Assembly: GCA_050115935.1 (NCBI GenBank)
Contig: JASFPO010000103.1
Coordinates: 1 to 7,212 of the forward strand
DNA: 7,212 bases
Direction of reading: 5' to 3'
From: GCA-020344715 sp050115935
GTDB lineage: Archaea; Thermoproteota; Bathyarchaeia; Bathyarchaeales; Bathyarchaeaceae
Shown here: positions 1-5,748 of the stretch, one piece after another
How positions within the stretch are numbered: the stretch's first letter is position 1
How the letters are laid out: every line of letters begins with the position of its first letter
Position numbers and translations under genes: made by a program
The notes under the pieces: model-generated
What the model saw: the letters and a program-made list of their open reading frames with translations, nothing else
Databases searched by the model: none
What the model was told of the DNA's origin: nothing

Positions 1-1
1 A

Positions 2-523
2 ATTGTAGAGTCCATTGACACCGCCTACGTGGGCGAGCAAGGAGTACAAGAGATAGTTGACAAGGCTCCAGAAATCCTTCGAAAGGTCAGATATGTAGAA
101 GAGAAACGCATTGTGCAAGAGTTTCTCTATGAAATCGGACATGACACAGGTCTAGCTACCTATGGCGAAGAAGAAGTGAAAAGAAGTCTGAAAATGGGAG
201 CCGTGAAAACCTTGTTGCTATCAGAAGACCTTGAACGCGTCAGAGTAACCATCAAATGCACCAACTGCGACTATCAAAAACAAGAGACTATGCGAAGTCA
301 GGCTCTCATGGCTTATGAACAAAATTCCGTTGGAAAGGCCTGCCCAAAATGCAAAACGCCAAATCTAACCTTAGCAGAAACAAAAGAGATCATCGATGAT
401 TTAGCTGAATTGGCGGAGGAGGCTGGAGCAGACGTTGAGGTTATATCTGGCCAAACTGAAGAGGGACAAATGCTGAAGAAATCTTTTGGCGGCATAGCTG
501 CGGTTCTTCGCTTCAAGCACTGA
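2..523 (+). CDS. prf1: Peptide chain release factor aRF1, C-terminal part (5' truncated by window edge)
   Basis: This is the last 173 codons of the archaeal class-1 release factor, which recognises all three stop codons in the ribosomal A site and triggers release of the finished protein. The reading frame is open from position 2 to the TGA at 521-523. An internal GTG at 29 is not the true start, because coding continues upstream to the edge. Visible landmarks belong to the C-terminal (third) domain: an opening like the family's VDTxYxGExG segment, the GLATYGEEEV segment, a GAVxTLLLSE strand, a zinc-knuckle pair with CTNC at 257-268 and CPKC at 341-352, and the closing SFGGIAAVLRF. Known from the family: this domain contacts the recycling ATPase ABCE1 and, in eukaryotes, eRF3. 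The stop-codon-reading domain and the GGQ catalytic loop lie outside the window. Full-length archaeal proteins are a little over 400 residues, so about 60% is missing here. No frame damage is seen. Confidence 0.95.
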   Translation: MVESIDTAYVGEQGVQEIVDKAPEILRKVRYVEEKRIVQEFLYEIGHDTGLATYGEEEVKRSLKMGAVKTLLLSEDLERVRVTIKCTNCDYQKQETMRSQALMAYEQNSVGKACPKCKTPNLTLAETKEIIDDLAELAEEAGADVEVISGQTEEGQMLKKSFGGIAAVLRFKH

Positions 524-550
524 AATCAGAATTGAGCGAGTTTGGAGAAG

Positions 551-560
551 ACTTATTTCT
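551..560 (+). promoter_or_regulatory. Possible TATA box for the small gene at 590
   Basis: The AT-rich ACTTATTTCT sits about 30-40 bases before the ATG at 590. If it works as a TATA box, transcription would begin near 580-585 and the message would be almost leaderless. This fits the lack of a convincing Shine-Dalgarno site there. The match is weak. Confidence 0.25.
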
Positions 561-589
561 ATCCCTTTGTTCCTTGGCACTGATGGTGC

Positions 590-811
590 ATGGAAGAGAA
601 TTTTCAGAATCTAAGGAGAAAGCACAAGGATTTCACAAAAGGAGAAGCAGATGCGTTGACAGTAAGAGATGAGGCATTGTCAGTTTTAAAGGAGGCCAAG
701 AAGAGGGGAGACGAAAAGATTCTGAGAGAGATTGAGGACATGCTTTTAGAATTAGAATCTTCTATACAAGAGAACACATGTAAGTGCCATCGAAAGAGTT
801 CCATTTGCTAG
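590..811 (+). CDS. Small charged, helical protein of unknown function
   Basis: I do not recognise a family for this 73-residue protein. Residues 1-63 are rich in Lys, Glu, Arg and Leu with hydrophobic residues at roughly heptad spacing (around ALTVRDEALSVLKEAKKRG and ILREIEDMLLELESS), so a helical hairpin or coiled coil is likely. The last ten residues carry three Cys and a His (CKCHRKSSIC), which could bind metal or could simply be a read-through tail. There is no signal peptide or membrane segment, so it should be cytoplasmic. It starts 66 bases after aRF1 and may be co-transcribed with it or use the weak TATA-like box at 551-560. The ATG lacks a good ribosome binding site; the GGTG at 585-588 is too close. 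An antisense frame spans almost the same bases, but this strand has the more protein-like, charged and amphipathic composition. The gene is plausible rather than certain. Confidence 0.5.
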   Translation: MEENFQNLRRKHKDFTKGEADALTVRDEALSVLKEAKKRGDEKILREIEDMLLELESSIQENTCKCHRKSSIC

Positions 812-859
812 CCAGATGCAGCTTGAGAGTCTTTAGAACTCTGGAAGGATTACATCAAT

Positions 860-3313
860 TTAATATTCAGCGAGAAACTTCACATCTGGGTATTCTCGTA
901 CCTCTCTGCCTTTTCCCTTCCTTGTCAAAATTCTCATTTTTTCCAACTTGCATGTTCCCTTGATGTCTTCTTGAGCTAGATTCAGAATGTGCGCACTTTT
1001 GCTGGTTCCAGCGTAGATAGTAACGTTCTTAATGATGGCGTTCAGTGGCTTCCTTCGTTCGGCCTTGTCTCTACGAATCTCCTCTATCACCGCCATTATC
1101 AAGTCACCGCATTTCTCAGCTTCTTCATCCATCATTCTCTTGTCGGGAATTGGCCATGGAGAAACATGAATGCTTCTATGCTTCTGGTCTTCTGCATAAA
1201 GAGTCTGATAGATTTCTTCAGTTGTGTGCGGAACAATAGGCGCTAGCAACTGGAGAATTCGGTAGATAGCCAAGTAAAGTATGTGTTGCGCCGCTTTTCT
1301 CTTGGCATCACCGTGGGTTTCCGGCTTGTAGAGTCTATGCTTTATGGCTTCGATATATGAATCGCAGAAGGTGTGCCAGGTGAAGTTTCGAATCTCTTCG
1401 GCTGCAATGTTGAATTGGCATTCTTCTAGTGTCGAAGTAGATTTCGAAATGACCTTTGCCAACTTGCTCAGTAGCCATCTATCCAAAAGTTCTAACTCTA
1501 CTTCATCTTTTGGGTTGTAATCTTGCATATGCTGGCTGGCAAATCTGGCCGCGTTCCAGAGTTTTATGAGAAATCGCCACCCGTATTCCACGTCAGCCCA
1601 TCTGAAGGGGATGTCTGAGCCTGTGGCTCCTCCGGTTGCAGCCCACTGGCGGGCAGCGTCTGCTCCATACTTGCTGAAGACTTCTGGTGTTGATATGTAA
1701 TTGCCAAGCGACTTGCTCATCTTTCTACCATTACTTCCTAGAACCATGCCGTTGATGAGACAACTTTTGTAGGGCTTCTCGTTGAACAGGGCTAGGTGGC
1801 GAACCATGAGGTAGTAAGCCCATGTGCGAATGATGTCAATGCCTGAAGGATGAACATCTGCTGGAAAGAGTCTATGCCAGTCTTTTCTATCAGGCCATCC
1901 TGCGTGAACGGCACAGGTTATAGAGGAGTCAAACCACGTGTCGAAAACATCTTTCTCAGGTATGAACTCTCTTGATCCACATTCTGCGCAACTTCCGACT
2001 TTTGGAGGCTGTATTCTTGGGTCTATTGGCACCCAATCTTTCTCAGCGAGCACGGTTGCCTTGCATTTTTTGCAGTACCATATTGGAATTGGCGTGGCGA
2101 AGACTCTTTGTCGTGAGATTACCCAGTCCCAGTCAAGGGATTTCGCCCAGTCTATTAGTCGTGTTCGCATGTGATCTGGATACCACGTGATTTCCCAAGC
2201 GTTTTTCTCCACGTCGTCGGTTAGTTTGCGTGTCTTCATGAACCATTGTTCGCGCTCTAAGATTTCTATTGGAGTTTTGCATCTGCCGCAAACCCCGACT
2301 TCTTGTTGTAATGGTTCTGTTTTTTCCAAGAGTTCCTCTTTTCGTAGGTCTTCTACTATGGCTTTTTTGGCTTCTGCTGTGGTCATTACAGCGTATTTTC
2401 CAGCGTTGTGGTTCATTCTTCCTTTTTCATCAATGCACATTATCACTGGTAAGCCATGTCTAGCCACACTTTTCACGTCTGCCTTGTCTCCGTATGTGCA
2501 TATCATGACAACCCCTGTGCCGAACTCTGGGTCAACCATATCTTCAGCTATGATTTTCACCTTGCGTTTGGCAATTGGCACATTGATATCGTTTCCAACG
2601 TACTGCTTGTAGCGGTCATCATTTGGGTCGACCACCACTGTGACACAGGCTGGTAAAAGCTCTGGACGTGTGGTTGCAATGGTTAGATGTCCTTTGTCTT
2701 CCAATGGAAACTTGATGAAATGAAGCGTGCCCTCTCTGTTTTCATGTTCAACTTCAGCGTCAGCTATTGCGGTTTCACATCTGGGGCACCAGTTGACTGG
2801 ATGAGTTCCTTGGTAGATGAATCCTTTCTTGTAGAGAAGAATGAACGAGAGCTGAGTTCTTCTCCAGTAGTCAGGATTCATTGTCTTGTATTCGGTTGTC
2901 CAATCGATGGAGCATCCCAGCCGCTTGATCGCTGTCTTCATTACGTCTATGTATTTTTCGACGAATTGTTCGCAGAGTTTTCGAAATTTGTCTGGCGGCA
3001 CGTCTGTCTTCTTGATTCCGTAGTGTTCCTCGGTTTCCACTTCGGTTGGCAAGCCGTGGCAATCCCATCCTTGGGGAAAGTGAACATTGTAACCTCGCAT
3101 GCGTTTGTAGCGAGCGACTATGTCGAAGTAGGTCCAGTTGAGCATGTTTCCCATATGAAAGTCGCCTGAGGGATATGGAGGCGGCGTGTCAATCGTGTAA
3201 GCTGGACGTTTTCTGTCTTTCCAATCAAAACGATAGATACCTATGTCTTCCCATTTATTCTGCCACTTTTCTTCGATTTGGATGACGTTGCATTGTTTGG
3301 GCAGAGTCTTCAT
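860..3313 (-). CDS. valS: Valyl-tRNA synthetase (class Ia)
   Basis: ValRS charges tRNA-Val with valine in the cytoplasm and hydrolyses mischarged threonyl-tRNA in its editing domain. The protein has 817 residues, normal for archaeal ValRS. The Rossmann catalytic core opens with TPPPYPSGDFHMGN, whose HMGN (53-56) is the HIGH motif, followed by QGWDCHGLPTE (81-91). The CP1 editing domain carries ATTRPE (213-218) and GTGVVMICTYGDKADV (265-280). The core resumes at DWVISRQRVFATPIPIWYC (396-414), DVFDTWFDSS (455-464) and KMSKS (531-535). The helical anticodon-binding domain covers roughly 605-760, followed by a short C-terminal tail. Four CxxC knuckles (176-179, 342-345, 414-417, 442-445) suggest zinc-binding insertions, as usual in archaeal ValRS. 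The start is supported by AGGTGG six bases upstream. The gene converges on the small protein at 590-811 with a 48-base gap. LeuRS and IleRS are excluded by the archaeal ValRS form of the HMGN region. All catalytic motifs are intact. Confidence 0.97.
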   Translation of the reverse strand: MKTLPKQCNVIQIEEKWQNKWEDIGIYRFDWKDRKRPAYTIDTPPPYPSGDFHMGNMLNWTYFDIVARYKRMRGYNVHFPQGWDCHGLPTEVETEEHYGIKKTDVPPDKFRKLCEQFVEKYIDVMKTAIKRLGCSIDWTTEYKTMNPDYWRRTQLSFILLYKKGFIYQGTHPVNWCPRCETAIADAEVEHENREGTLHFIKFPLEDKGHLTIATTRPELLPACVTVVVDPNDDRYKQYVGNDINVPIAKRKVKIIAEDMVDPEFGTGVVMICTYGDKADVKSVARHGLPVIMCIDEKGRMNHNAGKYAVMTTAEAKKAIVEDLRKEELLEKTEPLQQEVGVCGRCKTPIEILEREQWFMKTRKLTDDVEKNAWEITWYPDHMRTRLIDWAKSLDWDWVISRQRVFATPIPIWYCKKCKATVLAEKDWVPIDPRIQPPKVGSCAECGSREFIPEKDVFDTWFDSSITCAVHAGWPDRKDWHRLFPADVHPSGIDIIRTWAYYLMVRHLALFNEKPYKSCLINGMVLGSNGRKMSKSLGNYISTPEVFSKYGADAARQWAATGGATGSDIPFRWADVEYGWRFLIKLWNAARFASQHMQDYNPKDEVELELLDRWLLSKLAKVISKSTSTLEECQFNIAAEEIRNFTWHTFCDSYIEAIKHRLYKPETHGDAKRKAAQHILYLAIYRILQLLAPIVPHTTEEIYQTLYAEDQKHRSIHVSPWPIPDKRMMDEEAEKCGDLIMAVIEEIRRDKAERRKPLNAIIKNVTIYAGTSKSAHILNLAQEDIKGTCKLEKMRILTRKGKGREVREYPDVKFLAEY

Positions 3314-3319
3314 TGGCTT

Positions 3320-3325
3320 CCACCT
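3320..3325 (-). promoter_or_regulatory. Shine-Dalgarno site of valS
   Basis: AGGTGG on the minus strand lies six bases before the ATG at 3313 and closely matches the archaeal GGAGGTGA consensus. It fixes the valS start and implies a leadered message. Confidence 0.7.
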
Positions 3326-3373
3326 TTATCGTTAAGTGTGATTCATTTTTTGTTGACAACCCATTAATAAGGA

Positions 3374-3385
3374 TAGATATAGACT
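3374..3385 (-). promoter_or_regulatory. Candidate valS promoter (TATA box)
   Basis: On the minus strand AGTCTATATCTA resembles an archaeal TATA box. Transcription would start near 3351, giving a leader of about 38 bases that includes the AGGTGG site. A second AT-rich run (TTATTAAT, 3363-3370) is an alternative. The AGTCT prefix recurs at two other minus-strand promoters in this window (3751-3762 and 5618-5629). Confidence 0.45.
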
Positions 3386-3405
3386 TTACGAACAGTCGTT
3401 CCTTT

Positions 3406-3475
3406 TCTGTACTATAGAGAAGGGTACAGAGACACTATTATCGGTGTCACTTCTCGATCGTAAAATCGAAGAGAA
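3406..3475 (-). other. Cluster of three adjacent inverted repeats upstream of valS
   Basis: Three hairpins lie end to end in 70 bases. The first pairs TCTGTAC (3406-3412) with GTACAGA (3424-3430). The second pairs GACACT (3431-3436) with GGTGTC (3443-3448), including one T-G pair. The third pairs TTCTCGAT (3451-3458) with the ATCG and AGAA segments of 3465-3475, with a small bulge. The region 3314-3546 otherwise holds no convincing gene. The cluster lies between the end of the small Cys-protein gene and the valS promoter, so it could be a 3' end or terminator structure of the former, or a structured RNA. No known RNA family is recognised. Confidence 0.4.
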
Positions 3476-3546
3476 ATCCCTGAACTTTAGCCTGACCACT
3501 TCTTCTATGGCTTTGTTGTAGGGAATCTTGGAATTATGGTTAGCCT

Positions 3547-3708
3547 CTAAATCTTTCGCTTGGACAAGACTGCTCTGAAGCTTCCGCAACAGTCAAAGAG
3601 ACCGATCGTGAGCTCAGTTCTCTTGCCATTCCTGTCGGGTCTGCCAGCCATCTTCCAAGTCTTTCTGGGAGTAGATACTTCTCCTCCACACTTAGGACAT
3701 TTCGCCAC
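3547..3708 (-). CDS. Very small Cys-pair protein with Cren7-like core; possible DNA-binding protein
   Basis: This 53-codon minus-strand gene starts at GTG 3708 and ends with TAG at 3549-3547. GTG is chosen because GGAGG at 3717-3721 lies eight bases upstream. An in-frame ATG at 3723 would add five residues but would contain that site. From the GTG the protein begins (M)AKCPKCGGEV, with a zinc-type CPKC at 4-7. It continues with KTWKMAGRPDRNG (16-28) and LTIGLFDCCGSFR (33-45), and ends in a basic tail. The spacing W-x-M-A...IGLF...G-x-FR resembles, from memory, the Sul7d/Cren7 chromatin fold (VWALAP...IGLF...GKYFR). In Cren7 the Trp and Leu of that first strand contact DNA. The protein is strongly basic and has no signal or membrane segment. 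The second Cys pair is adjacent (CC, 40-41) rather than CxxC, which is odd for a zinc ribbon. Coding status is well supported by the motifs and site spacing; a chromatin role is inference. Confidence 0.75.
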   Translation of the reverse strand: MAKCPKCGGEVSTPRKTWKMAGRPDRNGKRTELTIGLFDCCGSFRAVLSKRKI

Positions 3709-3716
3709 AAGTTTAT

Positions 3717-3721
3717 CCTCC
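3717..3721 (-). promoter_or_regulatory. Shine-Dalgarno site that decides the GTG start at 3708
   Basis: A perfect GGAGG on the minus strand ends eight bases before the GTG at 3708. It overlaps the upstream in-frame ATG (3721-3723), so the ATG is unlikely to be the main start unless a leaderless form is also made. Confidence 0.6.
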
Positions 3722-3750
3722 ATAACAATCCATCATTTTGTCACGATGAT

Positions 3751-3762
3751 AAATAAAAGACT
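3751..3762 (-). promoter_or_regulatory. Candidate promoter of the small Cys-protein gene
   Basis: The minus strand reads AGTCTTTTATTT, with a TATA-like TTTTATTT at 3751-3758. Transcription would start near 3728, leaving a leader of about 20 bases that includes GGAGG before the GTG at 3708. The identical 12-mer occurs at 5618-5629 before the nucleotidylyltransferase gene. Confidence 0.5.
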
Positions 3763-3767
3763 ATCGT

Positions 3768-3890
3768 CTATTTCTGAACTCCAGTTAGGTCTACAGTTTC
3801 TTGGATTTCGTCTAATGCTTCACATAATGGTTGTATCTTCAGCTGGATGAGAGTCTTGAACTGTCTTATTACACCTTGCCCATCATGTGT
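3768..3890 (-). pseudogene. Protein-like open stretch without a start codon; possible gene remnant
   Basis: On the minus strand 40 codons are open between two TAG stops, and the stretch has no ATG, GTG or TTG in frame. The translation looks like a real amphipathic C-terminus (ending EALDEIQETVDLTGVQK). A nearby ATG in another frame (codons for MGKV then TAA) could have been its start before a one-base shift. It lies just upstream of the small Cys-protein gene on the same strand. Chance is a serious alternative at this length. Confidence 0.2.
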
Positions 3891-3901
3891 CTATAACACA
3901 T
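3885..3901. repeat. Short palindrome in the gap before the TIM-barrel gene
   Basis: ATGTGT (3885-3890) and ACACAT (3896-3901) form a perfect 6-bp inverted repeat around five bases. It lies about 65 bases ahead of the predicted transcription start of the gene at 3999, so it could be a regulator site. The rest of the gap (3902-3998) holds only promoter-like sequence. Confidence 0.25.
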
Positions 3902-3937
3902 TTCATTTCAAATCGCCTTCTATTTCAGGAAGAAATA

Positions 3938-3945
3938 TTCTATAA
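3938..3945 (+). promoter_or_regulatory. Candidate TATA box for the TIM-barrel gene
   Basis: TTCTATAA within an AT-rich run is placed for a transcription start near 3968, giving a leader of about 30 bases before the ATG at 3999. Confidence 0.4.
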
Positions 3946-3984
3946 CCTCTTCCCGGTGAAAAGAATGGTGGAAGAAAAAATGCA

Positions 3985-3992
3985 GGAAGTGA
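3985..3992 (+). promoter_or_regulatory. Shine-Dalgarno site of the TIM-barrel gene
   Basis: GGAAGTGA matches seven of eight bases of GGAGGTGA and ends six bases before the ATG at 3999. Its last three bases are an in-frame TGA, which rules out any longer start and fixes this one. Confidence 0.65.
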
Positions 3993-3998
3993 CATTTC

Positions 3999-4859
3999 AT
4001 GCGAGAAATATCTTGGAAGCATTTTGGCTATCATGTTGTGTATGACACTGACATTTATGATGCGATCAACTTCGCAAGCAAGCACGGTTTTGGCTACGTT
4101 GTTCCAGATTTGATGATTCCACGTTTCTTTCCCGAGCGTTTCAGCCAATCAGAAAGGCAGCGCATTCGAGAAGTCGCAACGTCAAAAGGCGTGTCCATTT
4201 CGTTTCACGGTCCATCTGATTACCTTTGCCTCGGAACTCTGTATCCAGAGGTTAGAAAAGCTGTCCTTCATCGAATGAAACTGTGCCTGGATTTCGCTCG
4301 CGACGTTGGAGCGGAAAGACTTACCATTCATATCGAACCTCCATTTGATTTTGTTTTCGCTGGAAGGAAGGGCACCTACCTGAAAGATCACTGGATAATC
4401 CATAAGGAAGCACTGAAACAAAGCCTATTAGAGCTCTGTGAACATTCCAGAGGAGATGTGCTTGTCTGCGTCGAGAACAATAGGTGGAGCAGAATTGCTA
4501 TGGAAGTTTTAGAAGAACTCCTGCCAAATGGAAACCTCTTTCTAACATGGGACATACCAAAGAGCCATGATATCACTGGAGAACCAATCATCAACGTAGA
4601 GGATTTCTTCATGCACCACTTAGAGAAAGTCAGAGAATGCCATCTTCACGACCAGAAGCCAGGAAGATACTCACACGACATCCTAGGCGTTGGAAAAATC
4701 GATTTCTCTCACTATCTTGGAACACTGGTGCCTCAGGATGTTCACTTCACACTTGAAATTCGCCCTAGAGAAGACGCACTGAAAAGCCTGAAACTACTGA
4801 AGGACATTCTAGAGAACCTCGGTTGGAAGGTTTCTACATCTACTAACTCAAGCGGATAA
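3999..4859 (+). CDS. Xylose-isomerase-like TIM-barrel protein (sugar phosphate isomerase/epimerase or endonuclease IV superfamily)
   Basis: This 286-residue protein has the pattern of the AP_endonuc_2/xylose-isomerase-like TIM barrel, whose members are divalent-metal-dependent isomerases, epimerases or, in one branch, AP endonucleases. Likely metal-site residues fall at strand ends in the family order: H70 (SISFHGP), H111 (LTIHIEPP), E159 (VCVENN), D185 and H190 (LTWDIPKSH), H215 or H217 (CHLHD) and E253 (FTLEIRP). Residues R222-D235 (GRYSHDILGVGKID) match the loop before the last strands that these proteins use for substrate and metal. The protein ends in a short polar Ser/Thr tail. It has no signal peptide and should be cytoplasmic. 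The start is fixed by GGAAGTGA at 3985-3992 and an in-frame stop just before. It converges on the nucleotidylyltransferase gene with a 38-base gap, so they are not one operon. The substrate cannot be told from the sequence; the isomerase/epimerase branch is more likely than a DNA-repair role. Confidence 0.85.
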   Translation: MREISWKHFGYHVVYDTDIYDAINFASKHGFGYVVPDLMIPRFFPERFSQSERQRIREVATSKGVSISFHGPSDYLCLGTLYPEVRKAVLHRMKLCLDFARDVGAERLTIHIEPPFDFVFAGRKGTYLKDHWIIHKEALKQSLLELCEHSRGDVLVCVENNRWSRIAMEVLEELLPNGNLFLTWDIPKSHDITGEPIINVEDFFMHHLEKVRECHLHDQKPGRYSHDILGVGKIDFSHYLGTLVPQDVHFTLEIRPREDALKSLKLLKDILENLGWKVSTSTNSSG

Positions 4860-4897
4860 ACGTGCATTATGTGTGCAGAAGTGAGTATTTTGAGAGA

Positions 4898-5593
4898 CTA
4901 ACCTAAATCCTCTGCCGCCTCTTGTAGATCCTTCATCGTATCGATGGTTGTCCACCAACCCTTCAAGCGATAGACGCCGAGAGATCCCGCCTTCGCAAGC
5001 TTTGGAAAAGTCTCTCTTTCAATGTCACCGCTTTCAGGCAGAAACTTCGCAACCTTCTTATTCAAAACGTAGATTCCAGCATTCACCAAAACATCAGAAA
5101 AAACCGGCTTTTCTCTAAATCCAAAAACCTTGTCACCCTTCTTTGACACGTCCAAGATTCCGTAAGGACACTTCAAAGGCACCGCAACTATGGTGCAGAC
5201 GAAGCCACGCTTTTTATGCCAGCTGATCAGATCGTCAACTTCCATGTCTGTCAGTATGTCACCATTCACAACAACAAACGGGCTTGACCTGACCAGTTCG
5301 AGTGCCTGCTTAATCGCTCCACCGGTTCCAAGAGGCTCATACTCGCTCTCAACGGAATATTCTACATTTACTCCGAAATCCTCTCCATCACCAAAATGCT
5401 CACGTATCTTCTCAAAGCGGTAACCACAAGCAAAGATAACACCTGATACACCGTTCCGCCTCAGCCACAAAATCTGACGTTCAGCAATGGGACGACCACC
5501 AACGATAATCATAGGCTTAGGCATGTCGCTTGTCAAAGGTCTCAAACGTAGCCCTTGTCCACCAGCCAGAATTATAGCCTCACTCATTCGCAT
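4898..5593 (-). CDS. Sugar-1-phosphate nucleotidylyltransferase (NTP_transferase family)
   Basis: This enzyme couples an NTP with a hexose-1-phosphate to make a nucleotide sugar and pyrophosphate, for glycan, glycolipid or N-glycan precursors. From the chosen ATG it has 231 residues in one GT-A-like domain. Key motifs: IILAGGQGLRLRPLT (7-21, nucleotide-binding signature), MPKP with catalytic-type K26 (24-27), LGTGGAI (89-95), NGD (110-112, metal Asp), FREKP (159-163), NAGIYV (171-176) and WWTTIDTMKD (213-222, second metal Asp at the TIDT). It lacks the C-terminal left-handed beta helix of bifunctional GlmU-type enzymes, so it resembles short mannose-1-phosphate guanylyl- or glucose-1-phosphate thymidylyl-transferases; base and sugar remain open. 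A longer start at 5617 overlaps the predicted TATA box and is rejected. ATG 5593 or ATG 5587 would give a leaderless or nearly leaderless message, matching the absence of a Shine-Dalgarno site. A perfect inverted repeat brackets its promoter. Confidence 0.88.
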   Translation of the reverse strand: MRMSEAIILAGGQGLRLRPLTSDMPKPMIIVGGRPIAERQILWLRRNGVSGVIFACGYRFEKIREHFGDGEDFGVNVEYSVESEYEPLGTGGAIKQALELVRSSPFVVVNGDILTDMEVDDLISWHKKRGFVCTIVAVPLKCPYGILDVSKKGDKVFGFREKPVFSDVLVNAGIYVLNKKVAKFLPESGDIERETFPKLAKAGSLGVYRLKGWWTTIDTMKDLQEAAEDLG

Positions 5594-5597
5594 CACA

Positions 5598-5639
5598 ATT
5601 CTGCAACACGTATGCACAAATAAAAGACTTTTGCAGAAT
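5598..5639. promoter_or_regulatory. Candidate operator: perfect 9-bp inverted repeat bracketing a promoter
   Basis: ATTCTGCAA (5598-5606) and its exact reverse complement TTGCAGAAT (5631-5639) are separated by 24 bases that contain the TATA-like box of the nucleotidylyltransferase gene. One arm lies just upstream of the box and the other just before the predicted transcription start. This is the layout expected for a dimeric regulator that blocks TBP/TFB or polymerase. No known regulator motif is recognised. Confidence 0.45.
5618..5629 (-). promoter_or_regulatory. Promoter (TATA box) of the nucleotidylyltransferase gene
   Basis: Minus-strand AGTCTTTTATTT contains the TATA-like TTTTATTT (5618-5625). 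Transcription would begin near 5595, two bases before the ATG at 5593, implying a leaderless message. The 12-mer is identical to the one at 3751-3762. Confidence 0.5.
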
Positions 5640-5698
5640 AGCTCATTAAGACGTTACTGCACAGACGTACGCCACGCATTCTTATCGAGTAACAATAA

Positions 5699-5707
5699 CT
5701 TTAAAAG
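5699..5707 (+). promoter_or_regulatory. Candidate TATA box of the VOC-fold gene
   Basis: CTTTAAAAG is a good archaeal TATA-like box. Transcription would start near 5729, about 19 bases before the ATG at 5749, which leaves room for the Shine-Dalgarno site. The gap 5594-5748 thus carries two divergent promoters. Confidence 0.5.
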
Positions 5708-5737
5708 TTGACGAATTAGATTCTAAGTCCCAAAAAT

Positions 5738-5742
5738 GAGGG
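5738..5742 (+). promoter_or_regulatory. Shine-Dalgarno site of the VOC-fold gene
   Basis: GAGGG lies six bases before the ATG at 5749 and supports that start. Confidence 0.6.
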
Positions 5743-5748
5743 AAAAGC

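Noticed and set aside
826..842. Hairpin AGAGT/ACTCT between the convergent small gene and valS, considered as a terminator
   Set aside because: The stem is only five base pairs and no T run follows on either strand.
2187..3169. Long plus-strand open frames opposite valS (2187-2612 and 2687-3169)
   Set aside because: They lie wholly antisense to the well-supported valS coding sequence, show no domain-like sequence, and are explained by the codon pattern of the real gene.
3386..3589. Minus-strand open frame of 67 codons after the small Cys-protein gene
   Set aside because: It begins at TTG inside the Cys-protein gene in another frame, has no ribosome site, and runs through the three hairpins; the low-complexity polar end does not look like a protein.
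3560..3850. Plus-strand open frame of 96 codons
   Set aside because: It runs antisense to the small Cys-protein gene and its promoter, has no ribosome site, and its translation shows no family pattern.
3903..4148. Minus-strand open frame of 81 codons
   Set aside because: Antisense to the promoter and 5' end of the TIM-barrel gene, with no motif or supported start.
4860..4897. TGCA repeats in the convergent gap between the TIM-barrel and nucleotidylyltransferase genes
   Set aside because: A four-base self-complementary word repeated once is expected by chance and no T-rich terminator accompanies it.
5594..5617. Longer start (ATG 5617) for the nucleotidylyltransferase
   Set aside because: It would add MHTCCRIV with no family counterpart, and the ATG touches the predicted TATA box, upstream of the likely transcription start.
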